Assembly: GCF_015295825.1 (NCBI RefSeq)
Contig: NZ_DVEH01000053.1
Location: forward strand, 1 to 32,286
DNA length: 32,286 nucleotides
From: Thermosynechococcus sp. M98_K2018_005
Lineage (GTDB): Bacteria; Cyanobacteriota; Cyanobacteriia; Thermosynechococcales; Thermosynechococcaceae
Reading direction: 5' to 3'
Shown here: positions 8,790 to 18,234 of the stretch, in pieces
Numbering within the stretch: the first letter of the stretch is position 1
How the letters are laid out: each line of letters starts with the position of its first letter
The notes under the pieces: generated by a model
Seen by the model: the letters and a program-made list of their open reading frames with translations, nothing else
Databases searched by the model: none
What the model was told of the DNA's origin: nothing
Program-made: the position numbers and the translations under genes

Positions 8790-9345
8790 TCAATGGCGGT
8801 AGGCGGAATTAAAGGGAGCCCCATTATGCTTTGTTTGAAAACAGCCTAGGGCAGCCTCCAGATTCTCTTCGGCACCAATCCATGCCCAAAATTGCGGAAA
8901 AGCAGTTTGAATGTCCGCTCAATCAATGGTCATTTTGTGGGTTTTGTCCCGCACAAAGAGTTCAATGTTGCTACTCACCGTATGGCAATAGTCCAAACAC
9001 ACTTCTAAGGGGTCAGCATTGGCCGGCAAGTTTAGCAAGATGTCCTCGCGGTATGCTTTCATCATCCAGATGCTATGGCGCTGGCGGTAGCTGCGGGCAA
9101 CACTGAGGTTACCCCGCCCCAGGTGAACGTAATTAGGCGCGATCGCCATAGGTTTGATCGAGTCGTCCCAAAAACCAAGCAAGGCGATTATCCACTTCAA
9201 TGTGGCGATCGGGGTAGGCCAAGTGTGCTTCCCCCAGCAGGAATGTCCGTGATTCCTGGGCGCTGTTGAAATTGGCGATGAAGGTGCAAGCCTCGGCAAA
9301 CGTGACCGAATCGCAGCGACTAGTCCAGAGGACAAAAACGTTCAT
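8790..9345 (-). pseudogene. Broken P-loop sulfotransferase-like gene
   Basis: The ancestral gene of about 185 codons is read in two minus-strand frames. The first part (9345 to about 9136) starts MNVFVLWTSRC and runs to TYGDRA, where a TAA stops it at 9135-9133. Removing one T at 9135 continues smoothly into NYVHLGRGNLSVARSYRQ and on to DKTHKMTID. There a TGA (8921-8919) interrupts, and the same frame resumes with ADIQTAFPQFWAWIGAEENL until TGA at 8790. The pattern (phosphate-loop-like start, SVTFAEAC, HIEVDNRLAWFLGRLD, a C-terminal FPQFWxWIGAE) resembles a cyanobacterial sulfotransferase-like family. The P-loop position reads TSRCDS where I would expect GxGRCGS, so it has decayed further. 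It begins directly after the LTXXQ-like gene stop. The lesions are seen; the family is from memory. Confidence 0.78.
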
Positions 9346-9349
9346 CACG

Positions 9350-9751
9350 CTAGCGCGATCCTTGTTGCAGTTGCTTCACCTGCTCGGGGGTGAGAATGGT
9401 CAGCATTTCCACACGGGTATCCTGCATCACCTTCGAGAGTTGTGTCTTTTGATCAGGGCGCAGCGAAACGGCGTCCATGGCTTCACCGGTAGATTTTCCC
9501 TGTTTGATGGCATTGCGAAAGATGCGCTGTTGGTCGCGATCAAGGATTTTGAGAATGTGATCGTTGGTGCGCAGTGTCAACCGCAGTACGGCCTGTTTTT
9601 GCTCAACACTGAGATTGAGTTTTTTCATTTGCTCAGCGGTCAATAGGCCGCCACTGGTTTGAGCCACGACTTGGGGTGAAAGGGTTGCGCCACTGATGCC
9701 TGCCACAAGGGCGATCGCCACCATGAATCGCTGAATATTCTTTTTTTTCAT
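9350..9751 (-). CDS. Secreted LTXXQ/Spy-like small protein
   Basis: This protein of about 133 aa has a clear signal peptide: a basic start MKKKNIQRF, a hydrophobic stretch MVAIALVAGISGATL and probable cleavage after VVAQ. The mature part is helical and charged, with LTAEQMKKLNLSVEQKQAVL near its start and LTPEQVKQLQQ at its end. Such LTxxQ-type motifs occur in the Spy/CpxP periplasmic family. I read it as a periplasmic helical protein of that general type, function unknown. ATG 9751 is chosen because AAGGTGG lies five bases before it; a GTG start nine bases further upstream is possible. It sits 48 bp behind gun4 on the same strand, and the broken sulfotransferase-like gene follows almost immediately. 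Confidence 0.75.
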   Translation of the reverse strand: MKKKNIQRFMVAIALVAGISGATLSPQVVAQTSGGLLTAEQMKKLNLSVEQKQAVLRLTLRTNDHILKILDRDQQRIFRNAIKQGKSTGEAMDAVSLRPDQKTQLSKVMQDTRVEMLTILTPEQVKQLQQGSR

Positions 9752-9799
9752 CGCTGCCACCTTACCACTACTGCTGCTACGCTTGTTGCTGCCCCTATT

Positions 9800-11011
<1,212 letters not shown>

Positions 11012-11028
<17 letters not shown>

Positions 11029-11881
11029 GCAATAGCCCTTGGGGGCGCACCAAAAGCACCGCCATCATGATCACGAGGGCAACGGCCAGCTTGTATTCAG
11101 AAGGAATCATCAGTGTACTCATCTCCTGAGCAACGCCAATAATCAGGGCGCCAGCGATCGCCCCGTAGGGATTGCCAATGCCACCGAGAATTACACTGGC
11201 AAAGAGGGGCAAGATCAAAAACCACCCCATTGTTGGCCGCACAGCAGTAATCAAGCCATAGAGACCCCCGGCCACCCCTGTGAGCACCCCCGCCAAGAGC
11301 CAAGTACACAGCACCACCCACTCAACATCAATCCCAGACACCCGTGCCAAGTCCAGATCATCGGCTACAGCTCGCATGGCTTTGCCCACCTTGGTGCGTT
11401 GTAGGATCAAATGCACAGTGGCGATCGCCACCACCGCTAAAATCATTACAATCACCTTCGAGTAAATAATTTTCACGCCCCAAACATCAAGGGCAGGCAT
11501 CACTGGTAGCCGATAGGTTTGGTTTTCACTGCCCCAAATGAGAATCACGGCATTGCGCAGCAGAAATGAAACACCAATGGAAATAATAATCAGAGTTGCT
11601 GAAGTTGCGCGGCGATCGCGCATCGGCTGCCACAGGAGCTTCTCACTCAGGAGCATCAGTCCCGCCGTTCCCAAGCCACCGATCGCCATTGAGAGCCAAA
11701 TATCCAGTCCTGTTGCATTGGCCAGCAATGTCAGGTAGGCTCCCGCCGTCATAAAGTCGCCATGGGCAAAATTGGGCAGGCGCAAAATCCCAAACGTGAG
11801 CGTCAAACCTACGGCTGCAAGGGCAATAATACTCCCTACCGCTAAGCCATTAACAAACAGTTGAATCAGTTGAATATCCAT
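11012..11881 (-). CDS. natD: Branched-chain/neutral amino acid ABC transporter permease (LivH type, NatD-like)
   Basis: This 289-aa polytopic inner-membrane permease belongs to the LivH family. It shows about eight hydrophobic segments, the start QLFVNGLAVGSIIALAAVGL, the family signature LRLPNFAHGDFMTAGAYL and the ABC-contact loop GKAMRAVADDLDLARVSGID. In cyanobacteria the matching system is the N-I neutral amino acid transporter NatABCDE, whose genes are usually scattered; this permease alone fits NatD. It would work with another permease (LivM/NatC type), two ATPases and a binding protein, none of which are here. ATG 11881 starts the minus-strand block natD, rfaE2-like, gun4, LTXXQ-like. 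The gene symbol is assigned by family and genomic context and is less sure than the family. Confidence 0.88.
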
Positions 11882-11975
11882 GAACGATTGCGACTAAAAT
11901 TTTAGGAAGTGCGCAACGGGCAACCCCTGTTCATAGAATAACGATCAAAGGAGCGGTTGCACGATACTTTTTTCT

Positions 11976-11992
11976 GTGATCAAGAGAATCAC
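11976..11992. promoter_or_regulatory. Operator-like palindrome 1, GTGAT-N7-ATCAC
   Basis: GTGATCAAGAGAATCAC is a perfect 5-bp inverted repeat with a 7-bp centre, in the divergent intergenic region. A similar palindrome lies 43 bp further right. The half-site TGTGA recalls CRP-type sites, but the spacing (N9 between TGTGA and TCAC) is wider than the N6 of CRP or SyCRP1, so I do not assign a regulator. Confidence 0.35.
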
Positions 11993-12018
11993 TCTTCTTT
12001 AAGAAAATTCAAAGTTAA

Positions 12019-12035
12019 GTGACAAATTTTATCAC
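12019..12035. promoter_or_regulatory. Operator-like palindrome 2, GTGAC-N7-ATCAC
   Basis: GTGACAAATTTTATCAC has GTGA and TCAC halves separated by nine bases, the same geometry as the palindrome at 11976-11992. The two centres are 43 bp apart, close to four helical turns, so a protein bound at both would lie on one face of the DNA. Function is inferred only. Confidence 0.35.
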
Positions 12036-12224
12036 ACCTTAAACTGACAAAATGTAGCGATAATAACAAATAATAGTACGGATTCCCGAAGTTTTAGGTA
12101 GGGGTTTACCCCCTTGGTCTTTTTCAGCGAGATTGCGTACCGTTGAGGCAGCCATGCTGCTGAGTCAATCGCGCGATTAGCATCAACGCATCGGTGACCA
12201 ACCGTATTGTTCGAGGAGGCTTGT

Positions 12225-13301
12225 ATGCGCATTGCTCAAATCGCCCCCCTGTGGGAACGGGTACCGCCGCCAGCCTACGGGGGTGTGGAGTTGGTGGTGA
12301 GTCTGCTCACGGAGGAGTTAGTCAAGCGAGGGCACGAGGTCACGCTGTTTGCCAGTGGCGATTCCATTACCCAAGCCAATTTGGTTTCTACCTATCCCCA
12401 TGCCATTCGCCTCGATCCCAATGTGCAGGAATATGCCGTCTATGAAGCCCTTCAATTGGGAGAGGTCTTTAGTCGTGCCAATGAATTTGATGTCATCCAT
12501 TCCCATGTGGGCTATACAGCTTTACCCTACGCCAGTCTGGTGAAAACACCCGTTGTTCACACGCTCCATGGTCGCTTTACGACGGATAATGAGCGCATTT
12601 TCAGCCAATATCGCAACCAAAACTACGTCAGTATTTCCCATTCCCAGCGGCAACTACGGGACTTGAACTACATTGCCACGGTCTATAACGCCATTGCCGT
12701 GGAAACCCATCACTTTTATCCCCAGCCCAGTGATCCACCCTATTTGGCCTTCTTGGGACGGCTCTCCCCAGAGAAAGGCCCTCACCATGCCATTGAAATT
12801 GCCAAGCGAGTGGGCATCCCCCTGCGGATGGCAGGCAAAGTGGATCGGGTTGATCGCGACTACTTCAAGGAATTGATTGAACCCCACATTGATGGTGAAT
12901 TTATCCAATTTATCGGCGAAGCAGATCATCCAACCAAGAATGCTCTCCTAGGTGGAGCGATCGCCATGCTCTTCCCGATTACGTGGCAGGAACCCTTTGG
13001 CCTAGTGATGATTGAGTCCATGGCAGCGGGGACACCAGTGGTGGCGATCGCCAAGGGGGCAGCGCCCGAAGTCATTGAACACGGCAAAACCGGTTTCCTC
13101 TGTCACTCCGTCGAAGACTGTGTCGCTGCCGTTGCCCAAGTGCCGCAACTGGATCGCATGGCCTGTCGAGACTACGTTTGGCAGCGGTTCAGTGTTGAGC
13201 GGATGGTGAGCGAGTATGAAGCAGTTTATGATACTGTTCTCGCCAATACCTTTCTCCATAATGGACATCGTAGGGGAACGATTGAACTGCTGGCCAGTTA
13301 G
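12225..13301 (+). CDS. Glycosyltransferase family 4
   Basis: This 358-aa GT-B fold retaining glycosyltransferase uses an unknown nucleotide sugar. The N-terminal acceptor half starts MRIAQIAPLWERVPPPAYGG and contains VIHSHVGYTALPYASL and VVHTLHGRF. The donor half has FLGRLSPEKGPHHAIEIAKR and the EX7E region QEPFGLVMIESMAAGTPVVA with KGAAPEVIEHGKTGFL. The ATG at 12225 is set by an AGGAGG five bases upstream; the open frame also allows a TTG at 12207 inside that region, which is rejected. A second GT4 gene follows 59 bp downstream on the same strand, suggesting one operon. The acceptor could be a lipid, a cell-wall glycan or a soluble sugar; the sequence does not decide. Confidence 0.92.
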   Translation: MRIAQIAPLWERVPPPAYGGVELVVSLLTEELVKRGHEVTLFASGDSITQANLVSTYPHAIRLDPNVQEYAVYEALQLGEVFSRANEFDVIHSHVGYTALPYASLVKTPVVHTLHGRFTTDNERIFSQYRNQNYVSISHSQRQLRDLNYIATVYNAIAVETHHFYPQPSDPPYLAFLGRLSPEKGPHHAIEIAKRVGIPLRMAGKVDRVDRDYFKELIEPHIDGEFIQFIGEADHPTKNALLGGAIAMLFPITWQEPFGLVMIESMAAGTPVVAIAKGAAPEVIEHGKTGFLCHSVEDCVAAVAQVPQLDRMACRDYVWQRFSVERMVSEYEAVYDTVLANTFLHNGHRRGTIELLAS

Positions 13302-13360
13302 GTGTATCCCTGAACCCTTTGCAAAAGTGTTTCCTTGACCGCTATTCAAAAGGTGTATTT

Positions 13361-14722
13361 ATGCAAGCATTATCAACCCGTACAGCAAAAAGTGCACTTC
13401 CGCGGGCCTTTGCTATGCCCCAGCCGCAAGTGCCTGCGCGTCAACCCATTGCCTTGATTTCGGTTCATGGGGATCCTGCCGCTGATGTCGGCCATGAATC
13501 CGCCGGTGGTCAAAATATCTATGTACGGCAATTGGGGGAAGCCCTAGCGGCAGCCGGGTGGCACGTGGATATGTTTACCCGCAAAATCCATCCCGATGAC
13601 CCGGATGTGATTGAGCACAGCCCCCACTGTCGCACCATTCGCCTCCAGGCAGGCCCTCTGACCTATATTCCGCGTGAGAAACTCTTTGAAACGTTACCGA
13701 AGTTTGTCGCAGCCTTCAAGGCTTACCATGCGAAATATGGCTATCCCCTGATCCACACCAATTACTGGCTCTCCGGCTGGGTGGGTTGGCAGTTGCGTCA
13801 GGAGTTGAATTTCCAATGGCTGCACACCTACCACTCCTTGGGGGTTGTGAAATATCAGGTGGCTTCTGAGCAAGCCCAACGGGATGAAACCCGCCTCATG
13901 GTGGAAAAAGCCATTCTTGAAAATGCCGACTGTGTGATTGTGACTAGCCCCCAAGAGGAAGCCTACCTACGGCGTTGGGTCTCCAAGGCAGGGCAAACAC
14001 GTCTGATTCCCTGTGGGACAAATTTGAATCTCTTTTACCCTGTGGCCAATGCCCGTGCCCAACTGAATTTGCCTGCCGATGAACCGATTGTGCTCTATGT
14101 GGGTCGCTTTGATCCCCGCAAAGGGATTGAAACGCTGGTGGCAGCGATGGCTCAGCTGCCCCAAGGGTTGTTACTGCTTGTGGGGGGGAGTGATCCGCAG
14201 CGCAGTGATGGTGCTGAACGGCGGCGCATTGAAGGATTAGTGCAGGAGTATCATTTGGGCGATCGCGTGACCTTTGTGGGGCAAATTGACCATGAGCGCT
14301 TGGCAGTGTACTACAGTGCTGCCAATGTCTGCGTTGTGCCCAGCTACTATGAACCCTTTGGCTTGGTGGCCATTGAAGCCATGGCCTGTGGCACGCCAGT
14401 GATTGCCTCTGCGGTTGGTGGTCTGCAATTCACGGTGATTCCCGAGGAAACAGGGTTACTGGTACCCCCTCAGGATGCCACCGCCTTGGCCAAGGCCATT
14501 CAACGTATCTTGGCCGATCCCGCCTGGGCGCGTACCCTTGGGGAAAATGGCCGCGAGCGGGTACAAGCCCTCTTCAACTGGGAGGCGATCGCCCTTCAGA
14601 TGGGGCAACTGTACCGGCAACTCTTTGCCGCCTCCCTCATGGGGAATTCACCTCGCTTAGAGACGGTTAAGAACACAGCCTCACTGACAACCGTGACCAA
14701 GGCGGCCTTAGTAGCTTCTTAA
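13361..14722 (+). CDS. Glycosyltransferase family 4 (sucrose-phosphate-synthase/MshA-like)
   Basis: This 453-aa GT-B glycosyltransferase carries the glycine-rich N-terminal loop of the sucrose-phosphate-synthase and MshA type, GHESAGGQNIYVRQLGEAL, and LIHTNYWLSGWVG. The donor half shows YVGRFDPRKGIETLVAAM, VPSYYEPFGLVAIEAMACGT and GGLQFTVIPEETGLLV. The donor is probably UDP-glucose or a related nucleotide sugar, by family. I did not call it sucrose-phosphate synthase because it lacks a C-terminal phosphatase domain, and the acceptor is not evident. ATG 13361 follows AAAAGGTG; the open frame from TTG 13319 would add 14 unconserved residues. The last 30 residues are a low-complexity S/T/K/A tail. 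It lies just behind the other GT4 gene. Confidence 0.9.
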   Translation: MQALSTRTAKSALPRAFAMPQPQVPARQPIALISVHGDPAADVGHESAGGQNIYVRQLGEALAAAGWHVDMFTRKIHPDDPDVIEHSPHCRTIRLQAGPLTYIPREKLFETLPKFVAAFKAYHAKYGYPLIHTNYWLSGWVGWQLRQELNFQWLHTYHSLGVVKYQVASEQAQRDETRLMVEKAILENADCVIVTSPQEEAYLRRWVSKAGQTRLIPCGTNLNLFYPVANARAQLNLPADEPIVLYVGRFDPRKGIETLVAAMAQLPQGLLLLVGGSDPQRSDGAERRRIEGLVQEYHLGDRVTFVGQIDHERLAVYYSAANVCVVPSYYEPFGLVAIEAMACGTPVIASAVGGLQFTVIPEETGLLVPPQDATALAKAIQRILADPAWARTLGENGRERVQALFNWEAIALQMGQLYRQLFAASLMGNSPRLETVKNTASLTTVTKAALVAS

Positions 14723-14873
14723 GCCTCTTAATTGACGTGGCAGAGTCGCTGAAGACAGGATCAAGCAGCATCACGTCTCTCTTCGCTCTGCCCAATCACT
14801 GATTGCCCTTGCTGTGAACAATTTGTTAGATTCTAGGGGGTTGTTTATCGTTTTGTATCATTTCTGAAATCCA

Positions 14874-15371
14874 ATGGTGCGGTGGCGATCGCTTTCTCCC
14901 CTATGGCCTGATGTCATTCTAGCGGCACTAATTCTAGGCCCTTTGTTTGCGCCTTTCTTGGCCGCTAGTCATTTTCTTTTCTTGCCTAACATTGCCCACA
15001 TTATCTACACGATGGGCAATCATGTATGTCCGCAGCCAGAAATGGGCTTGATGCTTGCTCCCCCTTGGAAAATGGCGGTGTGCATGCGTTGCTATGGCAC
15101 CCTTTTGGGGGTTCTTTTGACCCGCTGGTGGATTCAGCGTTCCACCACTGCCCGGGAGTGGTACTGGCTGCCGCAGTATGGTCGGGGGGGCTTTTTAGTG
15201 GCGGTGTTCTTAATGCTGTTTTATCCCCTTGAGTGGGCACTGCAACACTATGGCGTCTGGGACTATTCCAATTGGATTGCCTTTCCCTTTGGGGCGATCG
15301 CTGGATTGGGCTTGGGATTACTGATCATGCCCCTGTTATATCCCAAACAGCACCTTGCCGCCTCCCGCTAG
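14874..15371 (+). CDS. DUF2085 membrane protein
   Basis: This 165-aa protein of the DUF2085 type has no known function. It shows three or four hydrophobic segments (about residues 12-40, 95-115, 130-155). Between the first two it carries the conserved cysteine-containing pieces GNHVCPQPEMG and KMAVCMRCYGTLLG; the CxRCxG pattern is the family hallmark and may bind a metal or form a disulfide. The ATG at 14874 is preceded by CTGAAATCCA with no strong ribosome-binding motif. It lies immediately upstream of the glnA promoter on the same strand, with 151 bp separating it from the glycosyltransferase genes. Confidence 0.82.
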   Translation: MVRWRSLSPLWPDVILAALILGPLFAPFLAASHFLFLPNIAHIIYTMGNHVCPQPEMGLMLAPPWKMAVCMRCYGTLLGVLLTRWWIQRSTTAREWYWLPQYGRGGFLVAVFLMLFYPLEWALQHYGVWDYSNWIAFPFGAIAGLGLGLLIMPLLYPKQHLAASR

Positions 15372-15392
15372 GGAGCAAACACCGAAATTTTG

Positions 15393-15435
15393 GTAGCCTC
15401 CGATACAAAAATTAACTAGGGCAACTTTCTACCAT
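15393..15435 (+). promoter_or_regulatory. NtcA-activated class II promoter of glnA
   Basis: GTAGCCTCCGATAC (15393-15406) matches the NtcA consensus GTA-N8-TAC exactly. A TACCAT -10 box (TA-N3-T) follows at 15430-15435, with 23 bases between them. This is the known architecture of NtcA-activated glnA promoters in cyanobacteria, where NtcA with 2-oxoglutarate replaces the -35 element. Transcription should begin near 15442, giving a leader of about 40 bases to the glnA ATG. Confidence 0.85.
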
Positions 15436-15480
15436 AGATTGTCGCTGCGGTGCGCCCAATACAGAAGGAGTAACCTATAC

Positions 15481-16896
15481 ATGGCAACGCCCCAAGAAAT
15501 CTTGAATTTGATCAACAGCAAGTACGAGCTAATCGACTTGAAATTTACTGACATGCCCGGCACGTGGCAACACCTGACGGTTCATAGGAGCCAGATCAGT
15601 GAAAGTTCATTTACCGACGGTGTGCCCTTCGACGGTTCCAGTATTCGCGGTTGGAAAGCGATCAACGAATCCGACATGGTGATGGTGCCGGATCCAGATA
15701 CGGCCTGGGAAGACCCCTTTATGAAAGAACCCACCCTGAGCATGATTTGCACCATCAAAGAGCCGCGCACCGGGGAACTCTACGATCGCTGCCCGCGCTC
15801 CATTGCCACCCGTGCCGTTGAGTATCTAAAGGCAACCGGCATTGGCGATACGGCTTACTTTGGCCCCGAAGCTGAGTTCTTTGTTTTTGATGACGTTCGC
15901 TACGACCAAGACCAAAAGTCTGGCTACTACTACGTTGATAGTATTGAAGGTCTTTGGAACACTGGCCGCGAAGAAGAAGGGGGCAACCTTGGCTACAAAA
16001 TCCGTGGCAAAGAGGGCTACTTCCCCGTTGCGCCCACGGATACGCTGCAAGACCTGCGTACAGAAATGCTCTTGACGATGGCTAAGTGCGGTGTGCCCAT
16101 TGAAAAGCATCACCACGAAGTGGCCACAGCGGGTCAGTGCGAGTTGGGTTTCCGCTTTGGTACTCTGATTCAAGCCGCCGACTGGCTGATGACCTATAAG
16201 TACTGCGTCAAGAATGTTGCCCGCAAGCACGGCAAAGTGGCAACCTTTATGCCCAAGCCTGTCTTCAACGACAATGGTTCGGGGATGCACACCCACCAGT
16301 CCATTTGGAAAGATGGTCAGCCCCTGTTCTGGGGAGAGGGCTACGCCAATTTGAGCCAAACTGCCCTCTGGTACATTGGTGGTATTCTCAAGCACGCTCC
16401 AGCACTGTTGGCCTTTACCAACCCGACAACGAACTCTTACAAACGACTGGTTCCCGGCTTTGAAGCCCCCGTGAACCTTGCCTATTCCCAAGGCAACCGC
16501 TCTGCCTCTGTGCGGATTCCCCTCACCGGTTCCAATCCCAAAGCGAAGCGCCTAGAGTTTCGTTGCCCCGATGCCACGAGTAACCCCTACCTTGCCTTTG
16601 CAGCGATGCTGTGTGCCGGGATTGATGGCATCAAGAATCAAATTGATCCGGGTAGCCCCTTGGATGTTGATATCTACGACCTTAGCCCCGAAGAACTGGC
16701 CAAGATTCCCTCGACCCCCGGTTCACTCATGGCGGCTCTGGAAAACCTGCAAAAGGATCATAGCTTCCTCACAGCGGGCGGTGTCTTTAGCGAAGACTTT
16801 ATCCTCAACTGGATTCAGTACAAGCTGGACACAGAAGTGATTCCCATGTCCCTGCGTCCTCACCCCTATGAATTCACCCTCTACTTTGATGCCTAG
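15481..16896 (+). CDS. glnA: Glutamine synthetase type I
   Basis: GlnA condenses glutamate and ammonia with ATP to glutamine, the entry point of nitrogen in cyanobacteria, as a cytoplasmic dodecamer. The 471-aa length is that of type I enzymes. Signatures include FDGSSIRGW, the metal-binding [27 protein letters not shown], the ATP-binding [16 protein letters not shown] and the loop NRSASVRIP. The tyrosine of [13 protein letters not shown] lies at the place adenylylated in enterobacteria. Cyanobacterial enzymes are instead controlled by small inactivating proteins, whose genes are not seen here. ATG 15481 follows AAGGAG by 9 bases; the open frame begins 42 bases earlier but that part is leader. 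An NtcA promoter precedes the gene and a terminator follows it. Confidence 0.98.
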   Translation: MATPQEILNLINSKYELIDLKFTDMPGTWQHLTVHRSQISESSFTDGVPFDGSSIRGWKAINESDMVMVPDPDTAWEDPFMKEPTLSMICTIKEPRTGELYDRCPRSIATRAVEYLKATGIGDTAYFGPEAEFFVFDDVRYDQDQKSGYYYVDSIEGLWNTGREEEGGNLGYKIRGKEGYFPVAPTDTLQDLRTEMLLTMAKCGVPIEKHHHEVATAGQCELGFRFGTLIQAADWLMTYKYCVKNVARKHGKVATFMPKPVFNDNGSGMHTHQSIWKDGQPLFWGEGYANLSQTALWYIGGILKHAPALLAFTNPTTNSYKRLVPGFEAPVNLAYSQGNRSASVRIPLTGSNPKAKRLEFRCPDATSNPYLAFAAMLCAGIDGIKNQIDPGSPLDVDIYDLSPEELAKIPSTPGSLMAALENLQKDHSFLTAGGVFSEDFILNWIQYKLDTEVIPMSLRPHPYEFTLYFDA

Positions 16897-16939
16897 GGCA
16901 GTGAATCGCTAGAGCCTTGCATTTAGGGACATAGCACTC

Positions 16940-16974
16940 AGAGGCACTCATCAAGGGTTGCCTCTTTTATTTTT
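16940..16974 (+). terminator. Rho-independent terminator of glnA
   Basis: AGAGGCA (16940-16946) pairs with TGCCTCT (16959-16965). The loop can add a further CTC/GGG pairing, and the stem runs directly into TTTATTTTT. It sits 44 bases after the glnA stop and separates glnA from ychF. Confidence 0.8.
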
Positions 16975-17125
16975 GCTGCCGATTCTTCCCTGACAGAGGT
17001 TTTGCCCGTAGTTGCCTAGGGCTGGAATTTCTGATAAGTTGGAGTCTTATTAAAAATTAACAGTCCTATTTTTGGGTGTCGTGTTTGGGGAATGTTTTTC
17101 CTTAAGAATGAGGTTGTAGGGTCTG

Positions 17126-18217
17126 ATGCTACGCGCGGGAATTGTCGGCCTACCGAATGTGGGCAAATCAACACTGTTTAATGCCCTTGTGGCCAATGCT
17201 AAGGCTGAGGCGGCCAATTTTCCGTTTTGTACGATTGAACCCAATGTCGGTGTGGTGGCCGTCCCCGATGAACGGCTAGAGGTACTGGCAAAAATTTCCC
17301 AATCAGCGCAGATTGTGCCGACACGGGTGGAGTTTGTGGATATTGCGGGTTTGGTGAAGGGAGCCAGCAAAGGGGAAGGATTGGGCAACCAGTTCTTGGC
17401 AAATATTCGCGAGGTGGATGCCATTGTTCACGTGGTGCGCTGCTTTGAAGATGAGGATATTGTCCACGTGGCAGGTCGCGTCAATCCTGTCGAGGATATT
17501 GCAGTCATTAACTTAGAGTTGGCCCTGGCAGATTTAGCGCAAATAGAAAAGCGCATTGAACGCACCCGTAAGGCAGCGCGATCGCAAAAAGAGGCACAGA
17601 TTGAACTCACGGCTCTTGAAAAGCTCCTTGGCGTCCTCAATGAGGGACAGCCTGCTCGTCTATGTCAACTGACGGAGGACGAAGAAGCAGCCATTCGCTT
17701 TCTCGGATTGCTCACCCGTAAGCCTGTGATCTATGCCGCTAACGTTGCTGAGCAGGAGTTGGCCACCGGCAATGAATGGACGGCGGCGGTTCAGGAGATT
17801 GCCCAGCAGGAGGGGGCGGAGGTGGTGATTGTCTCTGCTCAGGTGGAGGCTGAACTTGTGGATTTGCCCGCGGACGATCGCGCCGAGTATCTCGCCAGTC
17901 TTGGCGTCAGTGAAGGGGGCTTGCGATCGCTGATTCGCTCAACCTATAAGCTTCTTGGTCTGCAAACCTTCTTTACCACAGGGCCGAAGGAAACCCGAGC
18001 GTGGACGATTCCAGCAGGTGCCAAAGCGCCCCAAGCGGCAGGCGTCATTCACAGTGACTTTGAGCGGGGCTTCATTCGCGCCGAGACGGTGAGCTACGAA
18101 GACCTAGTGGCCTGTCAGTCCATGACGGTGGCTAAGGAAAAAGGCCTAGTCCGCAGTGAAGGTAAAGACTACGTTGTGCAGGAGGGAGATGTGATGCTCT
18201 TCCGTTTCAACGTTTAA
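17126..18217 (+). CDS. ychF: YchF/Obg-family ATPase
   Basis: YchF is a universally conserved ribosome-associated P-loop protein of the Obg family that prefers ATP over GTP. The 363-aa length is normal. Motifs are the P-loop GLPNVGKST (residues 8-16), the switch region FCTIEPNVG and the G3 motif DIAGLVKGASKGEGLGNQFL. A helical insertion lies around 125-190, and a C-terminal TGS domain (about 280-363) contains FTTGPKETRAWTI and ends VVQEGDVMLFRFNV. ATG 17126 gives the canonical MLRAGIVG start, with AGG about 7 bases before. It lies 229 bp behind glnA, beyond the terminator, and converges on the DgkA-like gene with a 17-bp gap. Confidence 0.96.
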   Translation: MLRAGIVGLPNVGKSTLFNALVANAKAEAANFPFCTIEPNVGVVAVPDERLEVLAKISQSAQIVPTRVEFVDIAGLVKGASKGEGLGNQFLANIREVDAIVHVVRCFEDEDIVHVAGRVNPVEDIAVINLELALADLAQIEKRIERTRKAARSQKEAQIELTALEKLLGVLNEGQPARLCQLTEDEEAAIRFLGLLTRKPVIYAANVAEQELATGNEWTAAVQEIAQQEGAEVVIVSAQVEAELVDLPADDRAEYLASLGVSEGGLRSLIRSTYKLLGLQTFFTTGPKETRAWTIPAGAKAPQAAGVIHSDFERGFIRAETVSYEDLVACQSMTVAKEKGLVRSEGKDYVVQEGDVMLFRFNV

Positions 18218-18234
18218 CGACTCCTCCTGACAAC

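Larger units (their letters stand above)
11882..12224. other. Divergent 343-bp intergenic region
   Basis: This is the only gene-free stretch over 300 bp, lying between the divergent natD and glycosyltransferase genes, so it should hold both promoters. It is AT-rich in its middle (about 11995-12085). It contains two GTGA-N9-TCAC palindromes and a short GGGG-TTTA-CCCC hairpin near 12100. At its right end is a strong AGGAGG ribosome-binding site (12214-12219) for the glycosyltransferase. A 66-codon minus-strand frame at 12032-12232 has no coding character. I see no tRNA or known small RNA. Confidence 0.6.

Noticed and set aside
8735-8802. Short frame ending LTLLGYQWR after the BMC gene
   Set aside because: It has no start or ribosome site and is the tail of an out-of-frame reading of the BMC gene; it also overlaps the end of the sulfotransferase-like remnant.
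11976-11992. CRP/SyCRP1 site
   Set aside because: The TGTGA half is present, but the distance to TCAC is nine bases instead of six, so the consensus is not met.
12032-12232. 66-codon minus-strand frame in the natD/glycosyltransferase spacer
   Set aside because: No ribosome-binding site and no domain-like pattern, and it overlaps the AGGAGG and start region of the glycosyltransferase on the other strand. It is probably chance.
14723-14873. Possible structured RNA between the second glycosyltransferase and DUF2085
   Set aside because: GGCAGAG and CTCTGCC can pair, but across a loop of about 40 bases, and there is no known RNA motif. Too weak to call.
15826-16491. 221-codon minus-strand frame inside glnA
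   Set aside because: Antisense to the most conserved part of glutamine synthetase; a codon-bias shadow.
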